The position numbers and the translations under genes are program-made. The notes under the pieces are model-generated. The model saw only the letters and a program-made list of their open reading frames with translations, had not been told where the DNA came from and made no database searches. A DNA stretch of 64,000 nucleotides from Phaeosaccion multiseriatum (taxonomy: Eukaryota > Ochrophyta, other classes): contig OZ218954.1 of assembly GCA_965112735.1 (NCBI GenBank), positions 372,001-436,000 of the forward strand. The letters run 5' to 3'. Of the stretch, positions 1 to 12,500 are shown piece after piece (positions within the stretch are counted from its first letter, which is position 1; every line of letters starts with the position of its first letter).

Positions 1-1800
1 TGCTCCCAGCGGAGCAGGAAGAGAAGCGAAAGAAGGAGATGGAGAAGAGGAAGAAGAAGGGCTGTGACATGTCTTCGAGCGCAGACAGGGTAGATTGCGC
101 AAGTGGTGACCACTTCGTAGGGTTTTCTTCGCCGCCCCTTGGTCGCACGTCTAAGCGGTACGTTCTCAATTATCGCCTCTTCGCCGCCCTTTCTGTACAT
201 ACCTTGACACACTTTCTTGCCCCTGTTGCTCTCGCCCCCTTTCTACATCTTTTCTTTGTGCTAACAGGGGTGAGAACGACGAGGATGAGGACGAGGAGGA
301 TGGTAATACGGGCGAGGAGGGGGGCGGTTGTGGTGGGGGAGGGTTTGGGACGAAGAATAGACCACCAGCGCAGACTGAGTTCATCAAGGTAGCACTCCAG
401 GCGGCAAAGGATCAAGAGAAAGGGTTGCCTGCTTGGCAAACTCCCTACTTCAGGGCCTCGACGCCAAGCCGCCAGTCTGAAGTGGGGGGGGTACGCCCAA
501 CGTGACGTGTATGTCCACCTCTTCCACAACCTTGGAGAGGACCATCGACAGCCTCTTTGCGCATGGCATACCTCGTCAAAGTGTGTACAAGCTAAAGGAT
601 GGACGTCGCCGCAGCGGGCTGTGTATGTCACCAGCCTCGAGGACAACTTTTTCATGGTGGGGACAAGGCATCGGTGTACAGAGCGATTGGAGGAGAAGAA
701 ACGGGTGAAAGCTGAGTACAACGAGGCGGAGAAGAGGAAGGAAACATTGCAAGAGCAGGTTCGTGTGCTTCGGTTGTGTCTCATTTGCGCTACTCTCTGG
801 GGCTTTTGATGAAGACGCCTCGCCTCTCTTCTTCGCCCTCCTTCCTTGTCCCCACCCCTGTTCAGATTGCCGCTCAGAAGAAAGCCGTTAGCGAGTACTC
901 GACCTCCTTCTACTCCTACGACCCACGCGTCACCACAGCGTGTAAGGAGAACGTGTGCTTCCAGTGGGTGACTGCAGAGCTGCCTGGAGGATCAGCCGTG
1001 GGAGCAGGGGGAGCAACAGCAGGAGTAGGAGTAGTACGTGCCGGTTCTGCTGCTGCTGCTGGAGGAGGAGGAGGAGGAGGAGGACGAGGAGCTGCTGCTG
1101 CTGGAGGAGGAGCTGCTGCTGCTGGAGGAGGACGAGGAGGGGAAAGGGCAGCAGCAGCAGAAGTAGGACCACCGCCGGCACCAGCAGCCGCAGCACTGTG
1201 GCCTGCAATGGGAGGATCAGGGGCAGGACCGGCGGCTGGAGGATAGGGGGCAGGAGCAGCTGTAGCACCTGCAGACTCTGCTGCTGCAGAGGGTGGTGTC
1301 GCTCTCGGGGGGCGGAGGTGAGAGAACCCGCGAGACAGAGCTACGGAAGAGGAGGGAGGCCGAGAAAAGGAGAAGAACAGAGGCAGGCGCGGAGGGGAGG
1401 GAGAGGGCAAAGCTCCAGAAAAGGGCAGCGCGGCAAAGGGAAAGGGAAAGGTTACAGCAGGCTAAGCAGGGCCCTTCAGGGTGACTCTTACCTTTCTGTG
1501 TACGTAGTAATGGAAATAGTAATGGAAGAAGGGGAGGAGCGAGCAGCACCGAGGAGGAGGAGGAGGAGGAGAAGGAGGAGGAGGAGGAGGAGGAGGAAGA
1601 GGAGGAGGAGGAGGAGGAGGAGCTGCAGCAGCAGCACCAGCAGCAGCACCAGCAGCAGCTGCAGCCGCGCACTGTGGCCGGCAACGGGAGAAAAAAAGAA
1701 GCGAGAGGAAGGCGCGAATAAACAGTTTCAGTTTCCTTTTTTTCGTTTTTTTTTTAAACTTGTCGTCACTGGACTATTATCATTACGAGCGCTCCACCTC
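1..1800 (+). CDS. 3' part of an unknown gene, low-complexity C-terminus
   Basis: The window opens inside a coding exon rich in Glu and Lys (1 to about 89). Further coding-like blocks are an acidic/Gly segment from about 268 to 389, a segment ending at a cag|gttcgt donor (758), and an exon from 866 that joins it in phase 0. The last junction gives a charged, coiled-coil-like stretch (RLEEKKRVKAEYNEAEKRK) followed by IAAQKKAVSEYSTSFYSYD. The frame then runs into Ala/Gly repeats and stops at 1244-1246. A further (GGA)n tract lies at about 1550-1620. AATAAA occurs at 1717-1722 and 1802-1807 and could be polyadenylation signals. The splice between about 389 and 500 is unresolved because no frame joins cleanly. 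The family is not recognised, and the 5' end lies outside the window. Confidence 0.4.
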
Positions 1801-1807
1801 TAATAAA
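1717..1807 (+). terminator. Candidate polyadenylation region
   Basis: Two AATAAA hexamers (1717-1722 and 1802-1807) flank a T-rich stretch (1735-1760), downstream of the last coding-like block and upstream of a new ATG at 1932. This fits the 3' end of the first gene. Use of either hexamer is inferred, not shown. Confidence 0.35.
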
Positions 1808-1931
1808 GGAAGGCAAGAGCCCCCGCCTTATGCAGCGACGTGGATTGCGATTGGTAGTGTCCCATTACTTGCACAAGGTGCCTCTGTTTGGCTGCTGAAC
1901 GGCGAGCGTGGCTGAGTGAGGCCCAGCATGC

Positions 1932-3086
1932 ATGATCTGGCGCAAAAGGGATAATCCGATAATCCAGAAGGAGGACGCGGACAAGGAGGAGGGGCTCACG
2001 GGCAACTGCGAGCTCAATGCCGACGAGGTGAGAGGAGAGAGAAGAGGCACACCGGCTTACGTATCATCGGGCATCTCTGCCTCTCCTTTTCAACCAACCA
2101 CCAATGCTCAGTGCTTCTCTGATCTCTTTTGTGGGCCGGTTGTGGCTCTGACTGTGGCGGCGCTAACGATTGGCTGTGATGTGTGGCTGCTTCCTGTTGC
2201 TTGCTGTCCTGTCCTCTTCTGTGCAAACAGCTTGGTTGGCGCACGTTTGCATGGATCATATAATGCAAACAGACAGTGGGCCTTGTTTCCGGCCGGCCTT
2301 TCTGCTGGCAAGCACAAACTGGAGCTTGCCGGCGTCGTGGACAAGGGGGGTGTGGCCTTTATGCGCAAGCGGTACAGCGTCTGCCGTCGCAAATATTACC
2401 ACGATGCAGAGCATGATCGCCGAGCAGCAGGGAGGAGGAGGAGGCATGTGGCTGCAATTTCATGCCGGGGCCGGGCATGGGAGGCCCCACAGGAGTGCCC
2501 CCCCCCCTGGGATGGGCCCACCGCGGGCATGATGATAACTTTCCCTTTCCCGCCAGGTGAGTGAGTGCGTGAGTGAGTGCGTGAGTGAGTGAGTGAGTGA
2601 GTGAGTGACGGAGGGAGGGAGGGAGGGCGTGAGCGAGGGAGGGAGTGAATGAGAGACTGAGAGAGGGAGTGAGTGAGTGAGGGAGTGCGTGAATGAGTGG
2701 GTGAATGAGTGGGTGAATGAGTGAGCGAGTGAGTGGGTGAATGAGTGGGTGACCAACACGGAAGAGCGGGCGGTCGCAGAAGAGGAGAGAAGGGAAGAGA
2801 AGGGCGGATGGAAGGAGGCTGATCCTTCACTCCTTCGCCCGCCTTTTGTCTCTTTTGTCCCCTCCCATGTCCCCCTCTCACTCCTTTTGCTTGCTCTGGC
2901 GAGGCAGCATTTGGGTGTTCCTGCCGAACCTTTTTGGCCTGAAATTGAGTTTCAGCTCATGAGGGGAAAAGAAATCTTTAGAACCCTATTACACTCAGCT
3001 GCCTGGGAGCTGCGGGGAGTGAAAAAACAGGCTATGGCCCGGGTGCTGGCACCCTCCCTTCAGCAGCAGCACTCCTACGAAGAGAG
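1932..3086 (+). CDS. Possible 5' exons of the deaminase-Fanzor gene or of a separate small gene
   Basis: An ATG at 1932 opens a 96-nt exon (MIWRKRDNPIIQKEDADKEE...) ending at gag|gtgaga (2027) in phase 0. A second clear exon, 2908-3086, starts after ggcag in phase 0, reads HLGVPAEPFWPEIEFQL..., and ends in phase 2 at agag|gtgagc. It could splice directly to 3672, which also needs phase 2. Between them, 2231-2560 holds a coding-like block (NANRQWALFPAGLSAGKHK) whose phase does not fit 2027. A (GTGA)n tract follows at 2557-2755. So either these are upstream exons of the large gene below, or a separate unit. No domain is recognised. Confidence 0.35.
2557..2755. repeat. (GTGA)n / (GGGA)n microsatellite
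   Basis: Tandem GTGA units, with GGGA and GAAT variants, lie in an intron-like stretch between coding-like blocks. Confidence 0.85.
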
Positions 3087-3234
3087 GTGAGCGAGAGGTT
3101 TGAGAGGTTGGGTAGGAGGAAAAGAGGGATGAGTAGCGGCCCGGGCAGGAGGAACAACAACTAGTAGCTACGCAACACCCTCTCTCCCGTTTGCGTCATT
3201 CTCCCCAACGACAAACTTACCCCTCCTGTGTGCT

Positions 3235-3876
3235 GTGGCACCTGCCTCAGTAACAGCCATGAACGGCGCAAGAGAGGAGAGAGAACTCAAGGCATGGAAA
3301 CGTGCCTTCGGAGTCCTCCAGGCATGCGAACCATCCTTCCGACTCATCCTTTCATGGCCTGAAGCCTACGAGGCAGCTGCCGGACTCTGCCACGAACTTT
3401 TTCCACACAAAGCAGACCTTTGTGTGGAGGGCCAGGCTCACGCGCAAACGAGAATAAGGTGAGGAGCGAGAATGGGACAAAGAGAGGGCGGGGGGAGAGA
3501 GTGGTGAGAGCAGCAGCACACACTGGACACGCATCTCTGCTGCGCAGGGGAGAAGGGGAAAGAAGACTTGAACTGCACTCTCTTGTTTCCCTTCCTGCCT
3601 GCGTGTTCGGGAAAGGGAAACTTGCCTCTCATCCCCTCTGCCTACCCTCTCGCCCCGCTGTGCTTTGGCAGCTGCCTCAGTGACAACACGTACGGCCTAA
3701 GAGAGGGAGAGAGGATGGGACAGGAGGCTTCCTCCGAACTGTTTGCCAGGTGGAGTTCATTGTTCGGCGAACTCTTCGACTCATATATGATCCACATCGT
3801 GCACCTCCAGTTAGCCAAACCCAAGTTGTTGGGTTTGGCAGGTGTGCTACGCTCCAACGAACCATGTCAGGAAAAG
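3235..3876 (+). repeat. Diverged duplicated exon pair
   Basis: The exon ending at 3458 and the exon 3672-3876 begin with similar DNA (CTGCCTCAGT.ACA... followed by AAGAGAGG). They encode comparable helical segments in the same frame (ELKAWKRAFGVLQ and ELFARWSSLFGEL). In the first copy the acceptor equivalent to TTGGCAG is altered to GTGGCAC, so its splicing is unclear. Confidence 0.45.
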
Positions 3877-4824
3877 GTGAGTAGTGAGTGTGTTTCTTTC
3901 TTCGTGTGAAAGGGGGGGCTTTTCTTGGTAGGGGAAGAAAGGGAGGAGAGGGGAGCGAGTCTTCCCTAGTGAGAGGGACTTCAGGGGGGAGAGAGAGAGA
4001 GAGTGAGCGGAGGGGGGGGGAGGGGCAACGCGGAAGGAGGAAAGTAAGGTAGTGAATGAGAGGCTGGGCCCTGATTCATGTATAATCCGTGGAGAGGAAG
4101 GTCCATCTCGTCCCGAGTTTGAGCAGTGAGGGAGGGAGGGGAAGGGATGGGATGGGACTTCTGTCGCCAGCTGTGACAGAAACGGACCTCCATCCATCTC
4201 TCTCACATCATTTCTTCCACATTTGCCCTTGCTCCCTCGTTTTGTCCTCCTTCTCGCAACAAAACCACTCACCTGTATGTCCCACTCACTCTTTGCTTTC
4301 GTGCCTCGTCTGTCCTTTCGTCTTTGGTCCGGCGCAGCACTTGGACTCGCGGTTGGACTTGGACTTGGACCCAAACCGAGCAGGAGGGGCAGCGGCACCC
4401 GCGGCCAACAGCAGTAGCAGAGCGATTGGTAGCATTGGAAGCCTCGGAGGTATCGGCAGTCTCAGCGGTTCAACGGATAGTCTGAGTCAAGAGCAGGCTG
4501 GAGTGGGTATGGGCAGTGACGGTGGTGGTGGTGGTGGAGGAGGTTGTGGTGGTGGGGGAAGGGGGCGAAGAAGAGGAGGAGGGGGGGGGAGGGGGCGAGG
4601 AAGAGCAGGAGGAGGAGGAGGAGGAGGAGGAGGAGGAGGAGGAGGAGGAGGAGGAGGAGGAGGAGCCACGCCCAGCGATGGCTCCGCGTCAGGCTCTCCG
4701 TCTGGACCGCCGGGTGAGGACAAAGGAGGGTGGATATTTGTATCGTACGGAGGACGAAAGCACCGGCATGGAGCAAAGCCAGGCAGAGGGCCGGAGGGGC
4801 TGCCACAGACCGCCACAGGAGGAG

Positions 4825-4866
<42 letters not shown>

Positions 4867-7800
4867 GAGGAGGAGGGGGGAGACAAACTTCTGGCGAGAG
4901 CTCACAGCCCGTCAGAGTCTCCGCATCGAGGAAAAGAGCCCGCGGAGCAGCAGCAGGGGCAGCAGCAGCAGGAGGAGGAGGAGGAGGAGGAGGAGGAGGA
5001 GGAGGAGGAGGAGGAGGAGGAGGAGGAGGAGGAGGAGGAGGAGGAGGAGGAGGAGGAGGAGGAGGAGGAGGAGGGAGGGGACAGGCGCATTCGGACTGCC
5101 CATATCATCCTCTTCCTCAGCTATGGGAGTGGATCCCCGTAGAAGCAGGAGGAGGAAGAGGAGGAGGAGGAGGAGGAGGAGGAGGAGGAGGAGGAGGACG
5201 AGGACGAGGAGGAGGAGGACGAGGACGAGGAGGACGAGGACGAGGAGGAGGAGGAGGAGGAGGACGAGGACGAGGAGGAGGAGGACGAGGACGAGGAGGA
5301 GGAGGAGGAGGACGACGACGACGAGGAGGAGGAGGAGGAGGAGGACAAGGACGAGGACGAGGAGGAGGAGGAGGAGGAGGAGGAGGAGGAGGAGGAGGAG
5401 GGGGGAGACAAACTTCTGGCGAGAGCTCACAGCACGTCAGAGTCTCCGCATCGAGGAAAAGAGCCCGCGGAGCAGCAGCAGGGGCAGCAGCAGCAGGAGG
5501 AGGAGGGGGAGGAGGGGGAGGAGGAGGAGGAGGAGGAGGAGGAGGAGGAGGAGGAGGACGAAGGGGAGGAGGAGGAGGAGGAGAGGGAGGAGGAGGAGGA
5601 GGAGGAGAAGGAGGAGGAGGAGCAGGAGGAGCAGGAGGAGCAGGCGGAGGAGGCGGAGGAGGCGGAGGAGGAGGAAGAGGAGCAGGAGCAGGAGCAGGAG
5701 GAAGAGGAGGAGGAGGCGGAGGAGGAGGAGGAGGAGGAGGAGGAGGACGAGGAGGAGGAGGAGGAGGACGAGGAGGAGGAGGACGAGGAGCAGGAGGAGG
5801 AGGAGGAAGAGGACGAGGACGAAGACAAGCCTCTGGCGAGAGGTCACCGACCCCTCCGAGAAAAAGATCTCGAGGAGGAGGAGGAGGAGGAGGAGGAGGA
5901 GGAGGAGGAGGAGGAGGAGGAGGAGGAGGAGGAGGAGGAGGAGGAGGAGGAGGAGGAGGAGGAGGAGGAGGAGGAGGAGGAGGAGGAGGAGGAGAAGGAG
6001 GAGGAGGAGAAGGAGGAGGAAGAGGCGGAGGAGGAAGAGGAGCAGGAGCAGGAGCAGGAGGAGGAGGAAGAGGAGGAGGACGAGGAGGAGGAGGAGGAGG
6101 AGGAGGAGGAGGAGGAGGAGGAGGAGGAGGAGGAGGAGGACGAAGACAAGCCTCTGGCGAGAGGTCACCGACCCCTCCGAGAAAAAGATCTCGAGGAGCA
6201 GCAGCAGCAGCAGCAGCAGGAGGAGGAGGAGGAGGAAGAGATGATGGCAGCAGTGACGAGGACTGCTCTGACACTGAGCTGCAGGGGGAGCGAGGCACGG
6301 CGACGGCGAGTCCGAAGGTGAGGAGAGCTTTGGCTGGGGGGCAAAGACGAGGCACGCAAGCTTGCTTCTGTTTCCCTCAAATAGTTGGTTAATTTTTTTG
6401 TGCTTGCTTTCATCGCCCCCCTCGGTCTCCCCAACAACAGGAGCCCACTCGCCGATCCAAGAGGGCAAGGAAGCCCAAGGCTTGGTCCAGCGATTACGAA
6501 TCGACCAATGACGAGGAGTGCAAGAGAAAGCAGAGAGGCAGGGGTGGACAGGGCAGCAAGAAGGTGAGAGGCCTTGGCCTTGCCAGTATCACACTGACTG
6601 GCTGGCTGACTGTGAGCGAGCGTGTGGCTGCGTCCTCCCTGCCTTGCTCGGACCCTTCTAACACCCCTCTCTTCTTGACCCCTTGCTCCCGGTCGTGTAT
6701 ATACTGCCTCATCATGTGCGTCTTAACAGAAGGGGGAGGAGGACAAGGCAGAGGGGCAGAAGGCAGCTGTGTCGAGGGTAGTCCAGTCCTTCCAGAACGT
6801 AGTGCCAAACTTCGTTGTGGACGTGGCCCGGCGTTGTCGTCCCTCAGGAGCACGGGCGGAGACGAGGAAAAGGCAGCAGGTCCATGCTCAAGAAGACAGG
6901 GCCAGCTTGACTTTCCAATCGGCAGACGCCGGGGGTAAGGTGCAGCTCTTGCGCAACAATTTCAGGTCATGGTGGCGGGCTGAGGAGCGAAACGCTTGCT
7001 ATTTTTTGCCATTGATCGGCAAGCTCCGAGCCTTTGTGGTCGATCGTCCCACGGTCCTTGGTAGTGAGCAAGCGGTCATGATTACGGCGGTGCTCGAGGA
7101 GCAGAAGAGGGATGACCACACCGACTCCCAGCAGCAGCAGCAGCAGCAGCAGCAACAGCAACAGCAGCAGCAGCAGCAAGAACACCACTCTTCGGGGAGA
7201 AGCAGTCGTGTAAAGTTCCGCATCTTCCTGATCGGAGACCTCACGGTGCGGGGCGTGGAGCAAGAGGGGGGAGAGGCGCCCATCACTCTGAAGGATATAA
7301 AGTTTCCGGTGGGGGGAGAGCGGGAGGAAAACTTTTCTTGTCTGGGTAAGCAGGAGGCGCCAAAGGCTGCAGCGGCCTTGCTCCAGCGCCTCAAACGGTC
7401 GGACGATTGCCTCGCCCTTGTCGTTAGACGGGAAAGTGGTGAGGGGGAGAAGAAGGGCCATTGCAGGGGTACGCTCCTGTTCAGCGCCCTCCACTTGCCC
7501 ATCGAAGACGTGCACCGGCTCAATGCAGTGGCACCCGCCGCCATCACGAAAGGGGGGCCGACTGTGGCGCCGAAAGGGGGGCCGACTGTGGCGCCTGGCA
7601 AGCATTCTGTGAGCCAATTGGCGGATACATGTACGACCATCGCCGTAGCCGGGAAGCCCGACCTCGTGCCCAAGCTCAAGCAGTTGGCTGCGAAAGTGTT
7701 TGAGAAAGCGGTGGAGCGAGGAAAGGCAGGGGGTGAGCGGTTCGGAGCGATTGCTGCCGGCCTGCTCAACACGGACACCGGCGCTATACTCGTGTCTGGC

Positions 7801-9486
7801 AGGCAGGGGCCGTGTAGAGCTCACCCCCAATCGGGTCTCCATGGCATCACCGAGGATGGTGCTCATGCTGAGCCAGATGTCATTTCCAGGGCACTGCGGC
7901 GGGATGACTGGCATTGCAAGCAGGCGCTCGTGCTGGTTGTGTCCACAGCCCCATGTTATGCGTGCGCCAGATTCATTGTGCAAATTGTGACGGAGGGTAA
8001 GCTGAACATCACCCACGTCATTGCCGGAGAGGCTGAAGCCGTCGTTCGACTGGATGGAGTCGACAAACTGAGGGAGACCAACATTCAGGTAGGTAGGGTA
8101 GTGAGAGAGAGACCCTCGCTCAGCCCACCTCCGCTGCCTTTCTCGCCCTCCAACTCACTCTCCTCCTGTGCTGTGGACTGACGCATGTACATGTGTGTGT
8201 GTGTGTGTGAAATGCAGGTGCTTAGAGACGAGGTGTTTTGTGCTAATCTCCTGCCCCGGTACACAGCGACGGCTATCCCCGACACCACCATATCGGCTCA
8301 CTATGCGGCCGGGGAGGCAGATTGGCGCAGCTCCGCCGAGCTTCCTCTTCTGCTCTTCTCTAGTCCGGAGTGGCAGGAAGGGGGGGCAGGCGAGAGGCAT
8401 CTCGAGGGGCCTCTCCGACGCTCGATGCTTCTCGCTCTGGCGGCGGTCGGCATGAATGCAAGAAGAAGCTGGACAGACATGGGCCGAGAGAAGCAAAAGC
8501 GGCTGCGACAGGCAGCGATGAGAGAGGGGGGGCGTGGCGCAGGCTCAGTGCCTCCGCTGTTGCTTGTGGGCTCGGATCTTATGCAGGTCCTGCTGTCAGA
8601 GAAGCAGGGCGGCGGAGAGGGCGGCGCGTCGGAGGGGAGGAGGAATGAAGACGCTGGCGCTGCTGCTGTGAGAGATGCGGCGAGTCAGTCCCTCCCCCTC
8701 CTCAACAGCAATGACGATGTCGTCGGAGGCTTCCAGCCTTGGTTCGACGCCGATCCCGATGTCAGTGCAGGGGTGGTATGTCTTCGACCGTGGGGGCTTC
8801 GTCTGCGGGAGGGACGGCCTGTTCCAGCTTCTTTGGTCCAAGGGGATCTGACACCCCCAAAGCAGGTAGAACTCAAGCTAGAGCAGAGGAGAGAGAAGAA
8901 GACGAAACACTTCTCAAGGCTGGAGCGCAGAACCGAAGAGCAGCGGTGGAAGGACGCGTGCAAGCGAGCTTCCTTCGGCCTTTTCGCTGGAGACCCACGA
9001 AAGGCTGGAGAGAAGGACTTGGCCGGCGCGCAGCGGACTCTCGACGGAGCTCATAAGAGGGGGAAGAGGATGACGGGGGGTCCTGCTTCAGATGATGCGG
9101 AGGAGAAGAAGAAGAAGAAGGAGGAGGAGGAGGAGGAGGAGGAGGAGGAGGAGGAGGAGGAGGAGGAGGAGGAGGAGGAGGAGGAGGAGGAGGAGGAGGA
9201 GGAGAAGCAGGAGGAGAAGGAGGAGGAGAAGGAGGAAGAAGCGACCTTCCGCGTGAGGGCCGCGAGCATCAAACTCCAGCCCAGCGCAAGTGTGCAGCGT
9301 GTGATCGAGCAGGGGCTTCATTCCAGGGGGCTGGCCGATAAGATTATGAATCGCACGGCACTTCTGGCGGCCGTGCTACCCCTCCTACCTCGTTTTGTTT
9401 TGGAGGAGGGAGAGAGGGGCATGAGCAGCACGGGCGAGGAGGAGGGAGAGATGGAAGGGCCGGCTCCCTCCCCTACTAGCGACGCT

Positions 9487-9519
<33 letters not shown>

Positions 9520-12500
9520 CAGCAGCAGCAGGAGGAGAAGAAGAAGGGCCCACCGAGCGACATTTGCAACGACTGGAGGAAGCTGAGAGACGTTTTGTGG
9601 GCCTGGAGTCGGGCTCATGAGGCGGCCGGTGAGGAGGACACTGTTGATGATGCCGAGACTCTCATCCAGTGTGTGCGCGACGTTCTACTCAAACGTGATC
9701 CCTCGCTCCTCACCTCCATGGTGAAGGGGACTATCGTGGGCAAGGCGAAGCTCGCTGCCTTCCTCCCTGCTTTTCGGAGAATGGAGAAGCTTTTGGGTCT
9801 CGTGCGCAATGACGAGCTGCCGGAGGGCCAGAAGCGGGGGTTTACCATACACCCCGGTCAAACCTCCTACAGAGAACTTCTCGATCGATTCGAGACGTGC
9901 TTGGGTGTTTTGACGTCAGCCAGGTGCACCGACAGCACCCGACAGCAGGAGCTCACAGCATGGGCATTGGAGTGCGTGGGAAAGGATGGAGACAAGAAGG
10001 TCATTCCCCACTCTTCAAAGCGGGGCAAGGGGAGGGGGAAGAAGAAGAAGAAGAAGAAGAAGAGCAAGCAGAAGGAGATAGAAGGGGCGCAACAGGCTGG
10101 GCGCACAAAACGAATGCGGGCGGGCTCTAGAAAGACACACGCTCAAGTCCAGGAGGAGCGGCTGAAGAAATGTGAGAAGCTTGGCACCGAAGTGTGGAAG
10201 AGCAGCGTGCGTGCTGTGTGGGGCGACATCGACGCCTTGTTGAGGAGGATACTGGCCCCGCTCTTCGCCCACGACAAGGAGTTTATGGGCCGAGAGGACA
10301 AAGTTGTAGGGGAGTTGAAGGAGCTTCTCGAGTCCGCATCCGAGGAGAACATGGCATGGGCAACACTATTCGGATCAGAGTCGGCGAAGGGGCCAGGGAA
10401 GGAGGGGGAGAAGTTCCATCGCGACTTTGCCGGGAAGCTATTCTCCCTGCTCATCTCGGGACGGTATGAACGCTGCAAGCTGGTAAGTCTCCAGTACAGA
10501 AGGGGTCAAAACATGCAGCGCCTTGCAGCTGAGCTACAGCTGTATGTGTGTGTGTGTGTGTGTGTGCGTGTGCGTGCGTGCGTGTGTGTGTGTGTGCGTG
10601 CGTGCGTGCGTGTGTGTGTGTGCGCGTGCGTACGTGTGTGTGTGCGTGCGTGCGTGAGTGAATGAGTGCGTGCGTGCGTGCGTGTGTGCGTGCGTGTGTG
10701 TGTGTCTGTCTGTCTGTCTGTGTGTGTGCGTGCGTGCGTGTGTGTGTGTGCGTGTGTGTGTGTGTGCGTGTGTGTGTGCGTGTGTGTGTGCGTGTGCGTG
10801 TGTGTGTGTGTGCGTGTGTGTGTGTGTGTGCGTGTGTGTATGCGTGTGTGAGTGAGTGCGTGTGTGTGTGTGCGTGCGTGTTTGTGTGTGCGCGTGTGCG
10901 TGCATGTGTGTGTGTGTGTGCGTGCGTGCGTGTGTGAGTGCGGGCGTGCGTGCGTGCGGGCGTGCGTGCGTGCGTGCGTGCGTACGTGCGTGCGTGCGTG
11001 CGTGCGTGCGTGTGTGTGCGTGTGTGTGTGTGCGTGCGTGCGTGTGTGAGTGCGGGCGTGTGTGCGTGCGTGCGTGCGTGCGTGTGTGAGGGAGTGAGGG
11101 AGTGGGTTTCTGTGAGAGTGAGTGAGAGTGCGTGAGTGCGCGAGTGCGTGCTTGCATGCGTGGGTGCGTGCGTGCGTGAGGGAGTGAGGGGTTCTTTCCT
11201 TGCTCCTCCAAAAGCTCATTGCCTGTCTTCCCTTCTTGTCTCCACCCCGACCCATCTGTCCCGCACGCACACACACACACGCACACACACACGCAGGTGC
11301 AAGGGGGGCTCAGTGAGTTGGCGGCGCTGCACCTTGCGCAGGCCGAGATTGTTCTGTCCTTGACGGATCACTTTACGCGCAAGGTTGGCGCAGTGGGGAG
11401 TGAGGAGCGTCGCGGCAAGCAGGGAGGAGCCAAGCTGCCCGACAGAAGAATCTTGCTCGCCGATGTTGCCGCCCAGCTCAAGAAGATGGAGGCCTTGAAA
11501 GACCTCCATAGGGTTAAGGGTGACGCAGAGACACTGGGCCGAGATTTTGTGCAGTTCATAGTGCCGACCACTGAGTTTGCTGCAGACCCCAAAAGGAGTG
11601 ACGAGAAGATTACAGCTGCAGCTGCAAAGGTGGCGTTGCAGGCGGCTTTCGCTGCGGGTGCCTACGTTGAAGCTTCCAGCAGAAGAATGGACAGGTCAAC
11701 CTGGGTGGCAGCGGCGGCCTCTGGGGCAGCTGCCTTTTATTTTTCTCGTCTACAAGGATACCACCCCAGCGCCGAGGACAGGAAACTGGCGATGGCCATG
11801 GGGCGGTTGCTGGCACAGAAGCTTGAGACAGCTTCTTCTGATGCCTTCAAACCAACACCCTTCTCCAACGAGGAGACGACGGAGGACGAGGGAGAGAGTC
11901 GGGCGACGTGGCTCAAAAGAGCGGAAGAGGTGATGCGAGGAAGCGAGAGTCGGCCCATGCAGCCCGTGTTCCAGGCGTTGTTTCTTGTGACACTCTACAG
12001 GGAGTGGTACTCGAAGGGAACGCTCAAGGCTGACGATGAGAACCTTTCTCGCCTGGTGCTTCAGGCCCTGGCACGCACGGAACCGAGCGGGCCGAGCGGA
12101 CAATCCCCCGAGTGGACAGCGTTTCTTTGGGCTGCCCTTTATCAGCACTTGCGGCAGACCTACGGCCTTCCGAGGATCAAGAAGCAGAGGCTGGGCAGTA
12201 TGAAGCCCGCCAGCCTTGTCCAGGAGGCGAGGGAGATGGCGAGCAAGATGGTGCACGAGGAGGGAGAGGAGAGGAGTGAGGAGGGGAAGAAGGAGGCAGA
12301 GAAAGCAGCGTCGTCAAAAGCGGCAAGAGCGGCCTTGAGGTACTCACAGAAGTCTTTGGCGCACGAGCTGGGGGCTCAGCAGACCAACAGCGGACAGGTG
12401 CGCTACCGTGCAGCACGAGAGACGAGGAGGGAGGGGCAGGAGGAGGACTTCAAGGTGCGCAGCAGCTGTGAGTACCTGGAGGTGAGCTCAGAGTCCGACC

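Noticed and set aside
5117-6355. 412-codon minus-strand frame of poly-Pro with DLFLGGVGDLSPEA blocks
   Set aside because: It is the exact complement of the (GGA)n exon of the plus-strand gene; it has no splice or start support and follows from the triplet repeat.
7264-7990. Minus-strand and alternative frames over the deaminase domain
   Set aside because: Shadows of the plus-strand frame, which carries the ordered HAE and PCxxC motifs.
10506-11292. HTHTHT and CVCVRV frames on both strands
   Set aside because: Artefact of the TG/CG alternating repeat in the Fanzor-gene intron.
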